NCBI GenBank assembly: GCA_013397845.1
Contig: VZTG01010139.1
Coordinates: forward strand, 62,001 to 126,000
Direction: 5' to 3'
Source of the DNA: Melanocharis versteri
Taxonomy: Eukaryota; Chordata; Aves; Passeriformes; Melanocharitidae
Length of the DNA: 64,000 bases
Shown here: piece after piece, positions 39,455-51,644 of the stretch
Numbering within the stretch: the first letter of the stretch is position 1
Layout: the number at the start of each line of letters is the position of its first letter
Translations under genes and position numbers: made by a program
The notes under the pieces: model-generated
The model's input: only the letters and a program-made list of their open reading frames with translations
Databases searched by the model: none
Told to the model about the DNA's origin: nothing

Positions 39455-39602
39455 TCTCTCACAGGCTTTGCTTTATTAAACTGTCTTTATCTTGACCCAG
39501 GAGGGCTTTTTCTGAGTCTTATGCCCACTCCCCCTGTCCTGGTGAGGAGGTAAGTGATAGGGCATCAGTTTGTGTCCAGCAAGGGTCAAACCCACCACGG
39601 CC
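39455..39602 (+). mobile_element. Decayed ERV LTR 3' end (copy 4)
   Basis: The layout 'gctttgctttattaaactgt', 'ctttatcttgacccaggagg', 'ccactccccctgtcctggtg', 'gaggaggtaagtgataggg', 'gtgtccagcaagggtcaaac' and a terminal 'ccacca' is the same as the right end of 23640-23852 and close to 742-921. An ATTAAA sequence in 'tttattaaactg' could be the old polyadenylation signal at the R/U5 border. No internal retroviral sequence is visible. Confidence 0.55.
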
Positions 39603-41122
39603 ATGGAGCTGCTCCTGGGGTAGGCTGTGTGCCTCAGGAGAGCCTGGGGGAGCCAGGGTTATTCCAGCAGGAACAGGGAAACCTCTGGGGACAGTGGAGA
39701 ATGAAACTGTACCTGTGGGGTGCTAATGAGGGAAGAGAGGCAACTCATTTTTTGCTGAATTGTTGATAATGAACCATAAATTGGTAGCAATCATTAAAAA
39801 AACCCCACTTTCTGTTAGTCCAGGTTGCTTCAACCCTGCCCCTTTATGTGTTTGTTTGTTTTCCTTTGCTTAAACGCTTCATACATCCACTGCCTTATGT
39901 TTGCTCATTTATTCAGGGAAGTTCATCTCTGTTCAGTGATTTTCAACAGTCCTTTCACAGGGCTTTTCTTCACCGACACCCAAGAGCAGAAAATTATAGC
40001 TGAGTCAGAGTTGTCTGCACATCTCCGGAAATACCCCTGCTGCTATTTTACCTTTGGCAGAATTGGATCAAAGCAATTGTTAATGAATAGAATGATAAAT
40101 TCAGCTCAGACGGTACCACATAGCAGAGTTTGTGTTGCAGGATTAGATTCCAGGAGGAAAACCACGGTGACAAGGCCAAGTGTTCACAGTCATGTGGGAT
40201 TCCTGCCCTTTCTTACACTTCCAGGGGTTTCGGTGCAAAACCTTGGATTGTTTCTCATTTGCTCAGCACTTTTGGTGTAGCACAACACAATAAGATTTCC
40301 CAGAGTGAGACTGTGGAGCACGATTGTTTTTACTTGCAGTGATTTGTAAGCTCAAAGACTCTATTTTATCAATGGAACAGGGTATTAATGGGATTTTAAG
40401 GTGCACCTCCTTCATATATCAAGGGGATAATAGAGTCACAAGCAGACTTACGTGATAAATCATTACAGCTTTAGAGGAAAAGTTAATGCTTTTGTTCACA
40501 GAAATGTTAAAAGCTTTAGGAGGCAATATTTTAAACTGCTTAAAATGATAAATCAAAGCAGATTAGCTTTCCAGATAAATATGTATGTAGGTAAAATCCT
40601 GTGACACTGACTAGAGCCACATATAGTGGCTATAATAGGTTGAAAACCATCCCTGTGAACCCATTGATTTTAATATTTCTGACAGAAATTCTACAAGAAG
40701 TCTTCCATATGTCCTGTATATCATGTGTTTCATACGTAGAGCCCCACAATATTTGAGAAACTGCTTTTGGTTTGGTTTACCTTATTAATAAAACCCTAAT
40801 TAATATGCATTGGTTAACAATTTATTCCTTTACTCCTCAAGGTAAATTCCTTTTGGACAACAAGCTTTCCTGTGGGTTTGCATGATGGGAAAACACCACA
40901 AATGTAGGGAATTGATTAATTTTCACACACTACCTATTGGGCATTTTGAAGGATCTCTGTGCCATGCTCTTTTCATGCGGCATTTAGCAATTGAGATCAG
41001 GACAAACAAAAAATAATTGGCTGTAAGTTTGTCAGAGGAGATTTTCAATGGGACGAGGAGAAGGAATTTATTTTTTTAAAAAAGCGATTGTGAAGTGTAG
41101 CAAAAAGAGACAATAGTCTTNA
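39603..41122. other. Unique sequence
   Basis: No gene recognised; the 151-codon frame at 39825-40280 lacks support. The part at about 40340-40620 is AT-rich with homeodomain-like cores and could be conserved non-coding DNA. A single undetermined base lies at 41121. Confidence 0.35.
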
Positions 41123-41339
41123 ATGTTAAATTTTTGATTGATCTTAGCCTGAGAGATCACATAGTAATTCAGGAACAAGAAATATCTACACTAAAGGAAT
41201 ACAGGTCTTTTGAGTGAAAAATAGGAAAGGAATTGTACTAGTTTGAAAGCAAACCAGTGAGAGACTCCAAGACAGAAATACAATTTAACAGGAAAAAATA
41301 AAATAAATGCAATAGTACAAAAAAAACCACTGACAGAGT
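41123..41339. repeat. Imperfect duplicate of the LTR junction (copy A)
   Basis: These 217 bases align without gaps to 41604-41820 at a constant offset of 481. I count 9 differences (seven transitions, two transversions). The unit covers 111 bases of flanking DNA and the first 106 bases of the LTR, starting at 41234. It is bounded on the left by an N at 41121 and on the right by eight Ns (41340-41347). It may be a real duplication or a wrongly placed contig end. Confidence 0.85.
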
Positions 41340-41347
41340 NNNNNNNN
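41340..41347. other. Assembly gap (8 N)
   Basis: Eight undetermined bases interrupt copy A of the LTR. The true gap length is unknown. The 256 bases that follow (41348-41603) do not resemble the rest of the LTR, so sequence may be missing or misjoined here. Confidence 0.95.
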
Positions 41348-41603
41348 ATAATCATCGAATAAGTAACCAAATAAACAGAAAGCAGATTTCTTTGAGAAGA
41401 TTATTTTTGCAGAAGAGGTTGCAGCTCGTTTTTCTCAGTGTGAGAAGGGCGTTATGATTATATTAATATTGAAATCTGTGGATGTGCAGACCAATGGGGC
41501 ATTTTCCTTAGGTATCCCATGGATTGAAGCCCCACCCCCAAATTTTTCCTTCCCTCTTTTTGTTCTATGAAAATTTTCAATGCAATAATTTTCCCATTTT
41601 TCG

Positions 41604-41820
41604 ATGTTAAATTTTCAATCGATCTTAGCCTGAGAGATCATATAGTAATTGAGGAACAAGAAATATCTACATTAAAGGAATACAGGTCATTTGAGTGAAA
41701 AATAGGAAAAGAATTGTACTAGTTTGAAAGCAAACCAGTGAGAGACTCCAAGACAGAAATACAATTTAATAGGAAAAAATAAAATAAATGCAATAGTACA
41801 AAAAAAACCACTGACAGAGT
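41604..41820. repeat. Imperfect duplicate of the LTR junction (copy B)
   Basis: Partner of 41123-41339. This copy continues into the complete LTR. Its five bases left of the LTR are AGAAT, whereas copy A has GGAAT, which matches the right-hand target duplication exactly. Confidence 0.85.
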
Positions 41821-42286
41821 TGGAATACAACCTGACACCCTGTCGGTCAGGGTGTTGGTAGCAGTCCGATTAAATGGTGGCTGCAGTTCTCCTGGAGTCA
41901 TGGTTCTGTTGAAGCTGTGATCCTGTAGGAGGGTGTAGGTTTCCTCTGAAGGTCCACTAGCGGTGTAGAAGGGTCTAGTCTTCTCGGAATCCGGTGGAAA
42001 AGGCTGCTTGTGGTGTTTGAAATCTCAGATTATATCCAGGTAGGAATGCTTGGTTCCTCCCTCTGGGCGGAGCATCTCACAGTGGGATGATGGGTCATAG
42101 GAAACATAAAGAACACTGCCCCACCTGAGTTTAACAGCTGGCCCATTAACAGAAGACACCCCCAGAGTTTATCAGGGATGAGTCACGAAGGAGATGGGGA
42201 ACACTGTCCCACCGGGTTTTAACAGCTTATGAAGATGGTGATAGAATACAAACTTCTGGGCACATCTTACATTGTGACCTAGGACA
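41715..42286 (-). mobile_element. Solo endogenous-retrovirus LTR
   Basis: The 572-bp element begins on the minus strand with TGTCCTAG and ends with CTAGTACA, an imperfect 8-base inverted repeat bounded by TG and CA as in retroviral LTRs. It is flanked by AGAAT (41710-41714) and GGAAT (42287-42291), a 5-bp target-site duplication with one mismatch. An ATTAAA-type signal lies on the minus strand about 60 bases from its 3' end ('ctattaaattgtat'). No internal gag, pol or env sequence follows on either side, so it is a solo LTR left by recombination. A 5-bp duplication suits an ERV-L-like family. I remember closely similar LTRs in passerines. The 60-codon frame inside it is not a gene. Confidence 0.85.
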
Positions 42287-42291
42287 GGAAT

Positions 42292-45113
42292 CTTTATAAG
42301 CAACAAGTACAGGGTGGAACTTAAACCTGGTTGGCGCTGAGAAGAGTTTGACTTTCACTGAGTTGGAGAATCTCCCCGAAAAACATCTTGTTAAGAAGTT
42401 TTAGCAAACTGATTAGGTGTTTTAAGACTTGTAAAGTCTTACAATATCAAATATCAAAAATATTCTCTGTTTCATGCCACACATGCTCTGTTTCTGAAGT
42501 TCCACATGCTCAGCTCCACAGGCTCAGTTTTGGGGTTGCTGTAGTTTAATGAGTTTCACTATCTTTGTTTTAAAATAATCAAAATAAAACACTTCCATCA
42601 TGAACTGCACTACAGGAGGGTAATTGGATAAGTCTGAAGCACTGAAAAGAGCCCTGACTCAACATCTATTTATTTACTTCAGTTCTTCATCACCCAAAGT
42701 TGAATCAGACTACAACTTTATTTTATATATTTGTCTGTTTATTTATTTATTTATTACATAGAAAAATAAGTGTAACCCACCTAATTTGTTGACTGGAACA
42801 ATCTGACAATGATATTTGCTGATTTAAATGAATATACAGGCATCAACAGGATATGTTTGGAATAACTTGTCCATGGTGGGAGTGTATATTCTAATAACCA
42901 AAGCATCTCCGAAAAAAAACCCCAAAACGTTTAGTTTGAAATGGAATTTCATTAAAACCAAAAGTTTTTAGGATTGCTTTAACAAATACAAAAGGAATAT
43001 TCAGAAAGGTGGTTTCCTTTGTTTCCTTTCACTAACTTGGCAATAAAAAAGGTCTGTTTGTCTCAGCTTTCTTTTAGCTTGCTCATCAGTATAAAAAGGT
43101 AGATTTTATTACACTGATGGCAGATGATATATGGCACTATCAAAATTCTGACATTTTATATGCATAAAAATTTATTTTTAAAAAAGCTTTGTCTAAAAAA
43201 CTTTATATGTACAAAAAGTTTTGACATTTCAATGTATACATGAAAAAGCTGAAATATTTATAAAACCCTATTTGTTATTTTACGTAGCGACACTTTCAAT
43301 GGTACTGAATCAATTCAGACTACCCACTGAATTTCAAAAAAATTCAGATTTTTCTTTTCAGAAATCTTAAATCGCAGTGTTTCACATGGAATGAAATTTG
43401 TTTTCTAAATAGCTTTTTATGTGTAATTTTTCTAGTCCTAAACATCTCTTCAACTTTCATCCTATTTTGTTGCCTTACAAATTTTGTTAGTTCGATTTTT
43501 CAGGATTGATCAAATTTGTATCTTTGATTTCCTTTGTTTCAGGAGTGTAAGACAGAGATCATCCTCACAATTTGCTGTCATCTACCCCTGAACACACACT
43601 CATTTTTCCAAGATAAAATGCTACCATTAAAAAAAAAAAGGCCTTTTCCACGTTTCCTCCCTTCTAAACCTGCAGTTATTTCAATCATCAAAGAAAGTCA
43701 AAGCTGAGTATATTGAATCTGACACATTTCCTTTGGTCTCCAACAATATCAGGATTGGTTTTTAATGCACATTTTGGGTACGTACTAAACCCCTCCATTG
43801 CACCAGATTTGCAGCTCCTGGCTCTGCTTTGAATTCTAGGTTCAGGTCAGGAAAGTGTAATATCCTTCTCTGGAACATCTGGAATCAAATCCCAATTAAC
43901 CTTTCTCTAATTTGTCGGAATGTGAGGAACTTCCTGTTAATTCACTTTAAAGGCAGGACTGACACGTTAGGCAGAATCAGACGGTGTGAAGCTGCTTTAT
44001 TTTCACTTGGCTGCAACTGTCACTTAGCATAAATGTAGGGTGAATCTCAAACCTTGCAGGAGCTCCATCTGCTTGGGTATTACATTCCTGACAATTACAC
44101 ATCGGGAAAAGATGGCAGGTCATGGGAAAAGGATGAAGGGAAAAGAATTCATTTACAATTTTCAGGACTAGTAGCAGAGGACAAAGAATTCACCCCCCTC
44201 TTATTGTAAATTATAGTTTATTTCATTATTTAGCTATAGTGGGAGAAATCAAGAAGTTCATAGATACTGTTGATCATTGTTTCTTCCCACAAGGTGAAAT
44301 TATTCAGATATGGAGGAAGAGTCTGTGAAATTCCAGTTTCATGGGCTGTATTCTAGACACACTGAGACTTTGGGGTATTTGTCAGTACATCTCTCTGTAA
44401 CTGTAGTTATTTTGGAAATCAAATCAATTCTACACACACACATCCATAAATTAATAGAGTTATCTCTGTTTTAAAAATTGGCTTTATGTCCAATAACTTT
44501 GCACAGAAATCAGGGCAGCAATGCAGAAAAAGATAATTAAAATGATTGTTTCATCAGAAGTTTTAGTGTGGAGAACACAGAACATCCTGAACCTACTGCA
44601 ATCAACTATGACATCTAATTAAGAAATTGAAACAGCTGAATAAACTCATAATGTTCCTCATTATTGTTTTAACTATTCCCCTCTACCCCCTCGAAATATT
44701 GTTCCATGGATTCAGATCTAAGTCAAGTTGTGTTAAATCTTTTTTGATAATAAAACCTCATCAGGTATTTTTGTGCTAAGTTTGGCTTGTTTTTACAAAG
44801 AGGTTCCTAATTCTGAGCCCAAACCAAATTCTTTCCATGAAGTTGAAATTGTCCAGTGACAAGACAAGGGACAGAAAGAAACACAGGAGTTCTTCAATCT
44901 GATTACAGGAGGTAGAGCTTAAACGCCATCATTTTGTGCCTCTTGGGAAAAAGCAACCTTCCACTGTCCTCAGTCTGCCAAAACAGCATTAAAAACAGGC
45001 CATAGGCTTGAAGTTAAGCTTGAACTAAATCCATGTCCTGGGGTCCTGGAAGTTGTGCTGATACAGCAGAAATTGTGCTGTACCATTGGGAATAGGAGGG
45101 AAAGAAAATAAAT
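42292..45113. other. Unique AT-rich sequence
   Basis: Very AT-rich, with a TTTA tetramer run near 42735-42757 and poly-A near 43629-43640. The frame 43829-44032 is unsupported. I see no gene. Confidence 0.4.
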
Positions 45114-45535
45114 AATCAGAGAATCCCAGAATGGTTTGGGTTGGAAGGGACCTCAAAGCCCATCCAGTGCCACCCCCTGCCATGGGCAGGGACACCTTCC
45201 ACTGTCCCAGGTGGCTCCAAACCCCATCCAACCTGGCCTTGGACACTTCCAGGGATGCAGGGGCAGCCACAGCTTCTCTGGACACGCTGTGCCAGGGCCT
45301 CTGCACCCTCACAGGGAAGGATTCCTCCCCAGTATCCCATCTAACCCTACCTTGTGTAGTGGGAAGCCATTCCCCCTTGTCCTGCCACTCAGGCCCTTTT
45401 AAACAGTCTCTCTCCATGTTTCCTGTCAGCTCCTTCATGTCCTGCAAGGCTACAGCTGGGTCACCCTGAAGGTTCTCCTCTCCAGGCTGAAGAATATCAA
45501 TTTTCTCAGCCTTTCCTCACAGCAGAGGTGCTTCA
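45114..45535 (-). mobile_element. CR1 3'-end copy, about 420 bp
   Basis: One of the best CR1 3' ends here. From its 3' end the plus strand reads 'aatcagagaatcccagaatg', 'gtttgggttggaagggacct', 'ccatgggcagggacaccttc', 'cttccagggatgcaggggca', 'ccctcacagggaaggattcc', 'tcccccttgtcctgccac' and 'ctctccaggctgaagaatat'. The minus-strand frame of 140 codons (45447-45025) keeps an open remnant of the C-terminal reverse-transcriptase frame fused to untranslated sequence. Confidence 0.92.
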
Positions 45536-47208
45536 TCTGTCTAATAAACTACTTCATTTTGAAAAAGTTTAACGCTATTTACAGGTTCTTAAAATCTTCT
45601 ATTCCACTGGGGATGCAAGACTTTTATTTAGGAAGTTGAAGCTTTTTCTAACATGGAACTATATTTGTCTTAATAAAGGACTGCATCAATCACAGTCAAT
45701 TTTTCAACTTCTTGATCCTGTAAGCCATAGTGCTTTATTTGTGAACTTGGTTTTCCAATCAGCTGCAGAGTATGACTGCTATTTCATACTTTCATTCTTC
45801 CTTTTCTGTCTTTACATGGTTTTGAGCCCTATTTTAATTTATTTAAGCATTGGACAGGATTGTCACCCCCATCTCCCTTCCTTTATAATAAATACAAAGA
45901 TTTTCATATGCATTCACTTTTAATTATTGGTTCCATCTAAACAAATCTCTACAAAATACCCAGCACTAATTAATTATTTTGTACTTATATTTCCATACTT
46001 TTTTTTCTCCTTTCAATGATTCATCACACTTCAAGGCAAGTCACTGAAAAATTTCACTATTTTTCACAAGACCTTTTTTCAGATAAGTTTATGATTAAAA
46101 ATGTTTAATCAAAGGCTTAGGTTTTGCATTTTAACTACTCACTGACTTTTTCTCTCCTACATTAGAGCAGCATCTTTTGGAAACTTAAATAAACCCTTAT
46201 TCTAAGACATTTATCTATCACTTTTTGTCTTGTGTGATAGAGTGTTAGATTTTGGAGCAAAGGTTTCCTTTACAGACAGACCTTTTTGCTTATTTTACAG
46301 CACTTTGTTTTTTAAAACATGCACTTGATTCCTTCTTTCTGAAAGTAAAGTGAAATGAAAGTAAAGACAAGAGAGAGATTTCATCTCAGGAATTTTTAGA
46401 AGGGGAATTTTGAGGCTTATGGCAAGAGGCCCTAAATTCATAAAAACTTCTCCCTGTGTAACATTTTCATGAGTGAATGGTCACATCCAAAGCTCATTGA
46501 AATTATTCAGTCATTGAATGAACCCTGGCTTTTTCATTGATATACATTCAGATTAGGGATTCCAGGCCTTTTCTTTCTACAAATATAACCCTTTTGGGTT
46601 GGAAGGACGAGTGTGTGGCATCAGGCAGGGTAAGGGATATCACAGGTATTCCAGGGACACTGCAGAGCCAGGAGTTTGGGTGCTGTGATGTGAGAGGGGA
46701 TGGGCAGCTAAAGGCTGTCCTCAACAAGCAAGGAGTGAAGGCTGGGAAATCTTCACGGGACAGACAAAGTTTTCTCCTCACAGGATATACAGCGTGTTCT
46801 GGGAAGGGGCAAGGAGGAACAAAACCCCTCGGAGAATTCCCGGAGCCAGCTGGCCCTGGTTTTCCCCGGAGCGCTGCTGTCTTCTCGATGGCTTTGGGTG
46901 CTGAGGTCAGGCACGTCAGGCTCGAGGGCTTACTGAGGAAGGAAACCAAAACTGAAAGGAACATCTCTCCTCTCCCTCCCTTCCCAGTTTGAGATCGTCT
47001 CCTTTAAGAGACGATTCAGTTTTGGATGGTTCTCAAGGCTTGGCTGCTCTTTCCCAGACTCCGCAGTGCCCAGTCCTGCTGGGAATGAGTTTCCCAGGCC
47101 AGGGCAGCCACCCTAAGGCTCTTGGTTTGCTTTTTCTTAGCTGCTTCTATCTCCTTTTTGGCGTGCTTGAAAAGCAGCCTTTTGGCGGTTCTCGAGGTTA
47201 CTTTTACA
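45536..47208. other. Unique sequence with a G+C-rich patch
   Basis: AT-rich to about 46560, then a G+C-rich block to 47200 where both strands have long overlapping frames (46537-46992 plus, 46548-46964 minus). Overlap of that kind follows from composition and neither frame has other support. Confidence 0.4.
46750..47060. promoter_or_regulatory. CpG-enriched patch, possible promoter
   Basis: I count about 12 CpG in roughly 300 bases, including 'ccccggagcgctgctg', against near absence in the flanks. A perfect 8-base inverted repeat, ATCGTCTC/GAGACGAT with a 6-base loop, lies at 46994-47015. No transcription start can be read from the sequence; the call is tentative. Confidence 0.25.
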
Positions 47209-47484
47209 GTCATAGGGTGGAACCACAAAATTGTTAAGGTTGGAAAGGAACTCGAATCATCAAGTCCAGCCATCAACCAGCACCAGCACCATGGTCACTG
47301 CCAACCCAAGGCCCCAGGTGTCACACCCATATGTTTTTCAACACTTCCAGGGATGGTGACTCCACCACCACCCTGGACAGCCTGTGCCAATGCTTGACGA
47401 CCCTTCCCGTGAAGAATTCTTTACCCGATACCAAATCTAAACCTTCCCTGTTGCAGCTTGAGGCCACTTCCTCTCGTTCTGTGT
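47209..47484 (-). mobile_element. CR1 3' end (Y-like type)
   Basis: 'catagggtggaaccacaaaa', 'ttgttaaggttggaaaggaa', 'catcaagtccagccatcaac', 'acacttccagggatggtgac', 'ccctggacagcctgtgccaa' and 'cttgaggccacttcctctcg' follow the reverse complement of the last 275 bases of a CR1 of the same type as 28817-28954 and 62508-62697. Confidence 0.9.
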
Positions 47485-49810
47485 CATTTTTTCAATGCAA
47501 TCCCATAACTGACCTGGCTGTCATTCTGGGCTTCTGTTTTGACTCCACGCCAGTATTTTTAAGCTGTTTGCTGTTGTCCCCAGTGAAGTGCAGGTTGTAC
47601 CAAGAGATGTGACAAGAAGCCGAAGACAAGCCCAAGAGGCCAGGACTGCAGTGGTGCACAGGGATAGATGAGATAAGACTCAAGACCATTTCCTGGAGAT
47701 AGCAATAATATATTTACTGAGCCATTAGGTAAAAAAAAACCCCTAGATTTTATCCCTCAGTTATGCTGTATTTGTGTCCTGATTTCACTCTAGTAATTAC
47801 TATTATGAGCTCATGTTTTTAATCCTACTTTATATGCTTTTATGCTTATGAGTGAAACGGTTCTCTGCTTTGGTGGAACACAGACAATTCCAGGCATCAT
47901 CTCCTCTTTTAGCTCTGAAGGGTGCCCTTATCTGCCCAACCACTGCAGCTTCCCCCTGCTGTGATTCTCAATTATTTTCTTTAAAGTTGCAATGGAAAAG
48001 GGCAACATCTACTAATTCACTTTACTGTGTATGTCCTGGAGTTAGCCAGAAACAGCAGCCTTGTACTCAAAAACCCCACAAAACCTCCTTCCTCCTGTTA
48101 TTCATTCTTTTTCACCACGTAGAGATGCATACAGCTCAGAATAAAAGGCACAATTATTATGTAAAAAAATGGAGATTTCCAATAGCAAAAGCTTTCAGTA
48201 TATTGCGATTTTTTTATTTTCCTTTTCCAGTGGATTCCAGCACTAGTGATTATGACAAAGTATGCACTAAACAGAAAAAACAACCAACTCAAATTCAAAA
48301 CTACCTATTTAACCATCTAAAATAGAGCTGAACAAAAGTATGTGTGAAATGTACTGATTAAAGGACTTCACACGTAGTTATCAGGAGTGCAAAAATGTGC
48401 TGCTGAGCACAGATGATGTGTTATTCCCCAAACAAATCATTTCAAATATGTGGCTGTTTTGTAATCTGCTTTGCTTTTTCCTCAAGAAGCAAATTGCCAC
48501 CTATGTTAAAGAACAGGAATAGTTTTCTGACCAAAACCACCCAAAAAACTAAAAAAACACAGTGAATTTGAGATTCATTTATTCCTAAAAAATCTACACT
48601 GAGGCTCTTCATGAAATAAAAGGTCAAAGATTAGGCTATTGAACTGCTAAGGCCCTGGGAGGAGCCTTCTTTCAATTTGCTTTGAGAAAACCTTTCAACA
48701 TAGTTCCTTCTTGAGTTTAAGGAAAATAATAACAGAGTTTCTGACTTTAAAGGAGCTTCTACCTTTCCTTCCTTTAGGAAGCTGAGGTATTACCTGCTAT
48801 GAGTCTGCGGAGAGGCTTGGATAATTCCTAAACTGCCGTTATTCACAGATAGAATAACCAGCTTGGGCTTAGGAAAAATGTAGGTATTTGTATCTGAAAC
48901 CACGATCTTCTCTGCCAGGAGAAATTTTTGTATAAGAAAGAGAGGCTTCGGTTCCCAAATACCCTTAGAAAGATCAGTTTAAGCATTTTAAAAAAAATTT
49001 TTTTGACTTTCTGAACTGAGCTGGGGTCTACCCTGTCCCCTTGTTCTCTCGTCTAACTCTCCTGGCATTGCGCAGTGTGGGGGTGTCCCACTGAACCCCA
49101 AAAAGCTCTTTCTGCTGGGGTTCAGCCCTACAGCCCTGACCAGGGACCACCCAGAGCCCATTTGACCCCTCAGTCCTCGGGGGTTTACATTTCCTTACCA
49201 GTGATCCTAACCCAGAGCCTCACAGGTTTGGGCTCTTTACGGAGATTTCAGGAGCATTGAATTTTCTGTTGTGCTCAGCACCTGGAGAGTGCTCTGCAAG
49301 CAAAGGGCAGTGGGGACTTGAACAGATGCAGTGACAAAGAATTATGTGCTTAATCCTGCCTCTTCTGGCAACGCTTAGTGCAAAACACAACCTTTTCTGG
49401 GAATGCTTCAAGATTTCGGACAATACATCCTTTCCACAAGGAAATGTAATTTAAAAAATTACTTCTCAACTCTAGCAGCGCAACAGCTCTTAATTTTGTA
49501 ATAATTACTCTAATTCACTCTAGCAGTCAGACAAACATTTTAACTTGCTGCTATTCAGAGTTTTATGTTCCGTATTGACTTGCAAGATTGTGTTGGGGGA
49601 AAAAAAGGATTATGGTGATGTAGAAGCCACACCATTGGCAATGAGATTATCACAGAAAAGTAATGTAAGACATGTTGAAGTGCCCCATTTCTCCCTGTAA
49701 CTTTACACAAATAATGTCCTCTTTGGAATAAAAACCCAAGCAATATTCAAATGTATCTTTATATTGAGCTGACATCAGCTATGCCAGGCACTTTCTCTTT
49801 TCTTTATTCC

Positions 49811-49935
49811 ATACTGAATATAATAATACTAAATATAATGGAACTGAATAAAATAAAACTGAATAAAATAATACTGAATAAAATGTTACTGAATAATTCC
49901 ACATTGAAAATAATAATATCTTGAATATAATAATA
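49811..49935. repeat. Imperfect AT-rich tandem repeat (about 15-16 bp)
   Basis: Units of the form 'actgaataaaataa' with variation ('actgaatataataat', 'actaaatataatgga', 'actgaataaaatgt') repeat about six to eight times. It is a small degenerate minisatellite. Confidence 0.75.
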
Positions 49936-50083
49936 TATGGAGTATTATAAACACAGACTTTGAAAACTACAGTCTTAAGTGTTCGAAGTCCTATGATGCA
50001 GGATTTTAATAAACACTGTTTTTAATGAAAAAAAAGGCTATGAAACAACAGATTTTTCCTGTGCTCTAGTGATATTATTGTGA

Positions 50084-50152
50084 TCCAACACCATGCTCTC
50101 AAGACCTCTAAAAGGTCCCTTTCAACTCAAACTGATCTATGATTCCATGAAG
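50084..50152 (+). mobile_element. CR1 3' tail
   Basis: 'caagacctctaaaaggtccc', 'tttcaactcaaactgatcta' and 'tgattccatga' are a diverged plus-strand CR1 end of about 70 bases. Confidence 0.7.
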
Positions 50153-51644
50153 ACCAAGGCAAAAACCTTTCACACAAGCTGGGATGGTTTCACAAAACTC
50201 TCATCCCACTTCAGTGAGATAACAGTGATGAGAGGACTTTGTTACGTGGCAAACCCAGCTGATAAGAGGAAGAATTGGCACGTCTCAATTTGTCAATTAT
50301 TTGATGTGCTATTTTTTGAAAGCACGTGGGAGAAGATTGGGATATTAAGTTTTATTACTTGAAGACTTGAGCAATGTACAAGTCATTAATCTCTTGAGCT
50401 TTGAGAGTTATGCGTGGTCAGAGTAATAAAAGACAGGGATATCGGGCAGAGTTTCCAGGCTGGAAAAATCTCTTCTGTATGATTTTTAAGTTAATTTTGC
50501 TTTGAATACTGAAATAAAATGCAGCACTGCCATACTTCATAGAAGATGGATTGGTAGGACATGGCTGTTGGAGGAGGATTAGGAGGATTACTCGTTCCTT
50601 GGCAAGGGGTTAGAGAGCAAATAAAAAACTAATTAATGAGCATTAATTATCATGCTATGTTCTAGTCAGTGGCTGCATTTACGGAATATAATTTGTGCAG
50701 GTTTTTCAGGTACTTTGTACCAAATGCATAGAGAAAAATGTGAAAAGTGTAAGATTCCACATGGATTAAAAATATATTCTCATCAGTGCAGGAGACTTAC
50801 AGGAGGGGTTTTAAAGGCAATTAATTATGTTATACTTCAGCTGATACGAAACAAAGACTGTCTTACCTGCCTGTGTTATCCATCTCAATTTCTAGACATA
50901 CACAAACCCCACATTTTTAAAGTTTTCTATGAGTTCACAAAGCTCATCTGTCACCTCAAATAAGTTCATTCTAAACCCTTCTTCAAGTTCTTTTTAAATA
51001 CAAATACATGGATTAGTTTCCACTGTCATTTTGGTGGAAACTCACCTTCCTCAGGGTAAGCCTGTGTTAATTGAATAGCTCTTGACATTTCGATATTTGA
51101 AGAAAGTTCTCTTTACCCTGTAGTAAAAAAGATAAATTTATGGAGTTGGAAAATATCTAGATTTTACTTCCTACTTGCTTTGCAAAGAGAAAGTCAAGGA
51201 ACATATGCAAAAGACCCATGTATTTCCTTAGCTTATGGAAATGAAAGTAATCTCCTTATGTACTTATTGAGGTAAAGGAAATTAATAATCCCTCACTTTT
51301 GATTTAATCCTTCTAAAATACAAATGTTTTCATTGAGGCAAAAAACCAAAAACACAGCAATCAAACATTTTCATTATTTCCTTTCAAAAACAATGTCTAG
51401 TTTCTCATTCATCAGTGTGAGACACTACAGGTTTTGAATTCTGAATCTTGTGAGTTGTAGGTCTGTAATCAGAAAAGACCAGAGGTAGAGGTTTGTGGCC
51501 AAACTGAGGACTGCAACATGGTAAAATGTGGGACTTAAATCGATTTTCCCAGGCCAGATGCACATCCTGCGATAGCAGAAACCATGGTCTTACTTGTGGT
51601 GCAGGTGCAACATGTCCCCAGAGTGAACTCAGCAACCATTAGTC

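Larger units (their letters stand above)
47485..51644. other. Unique sequence around one CR1 tail and a tandem array
   Basis: Apart from the imperfect AT-rich tandem array at 49811-49935 and the CR1 tail at 50084-50152 nothing is recognised. The 157-codon frame at 47852-48325 has biased composition and no gene-like context. Confidence 0.4.

Noticed and set aside
46537..46992. 151-codon plus frame overlapping a 138-codon minus frame
   Set aside because: Both strands are open because stop codons are rare in this G+C-rich patch. No feature favours either strand.
47852..48325. 157-codon plus-strand frame
   Set aside because: Composition is Lys/Phe/Ser-heavy, there is no strong start or splice context and no motif. 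Chance frames of this size occur in 64 kb of both strands.
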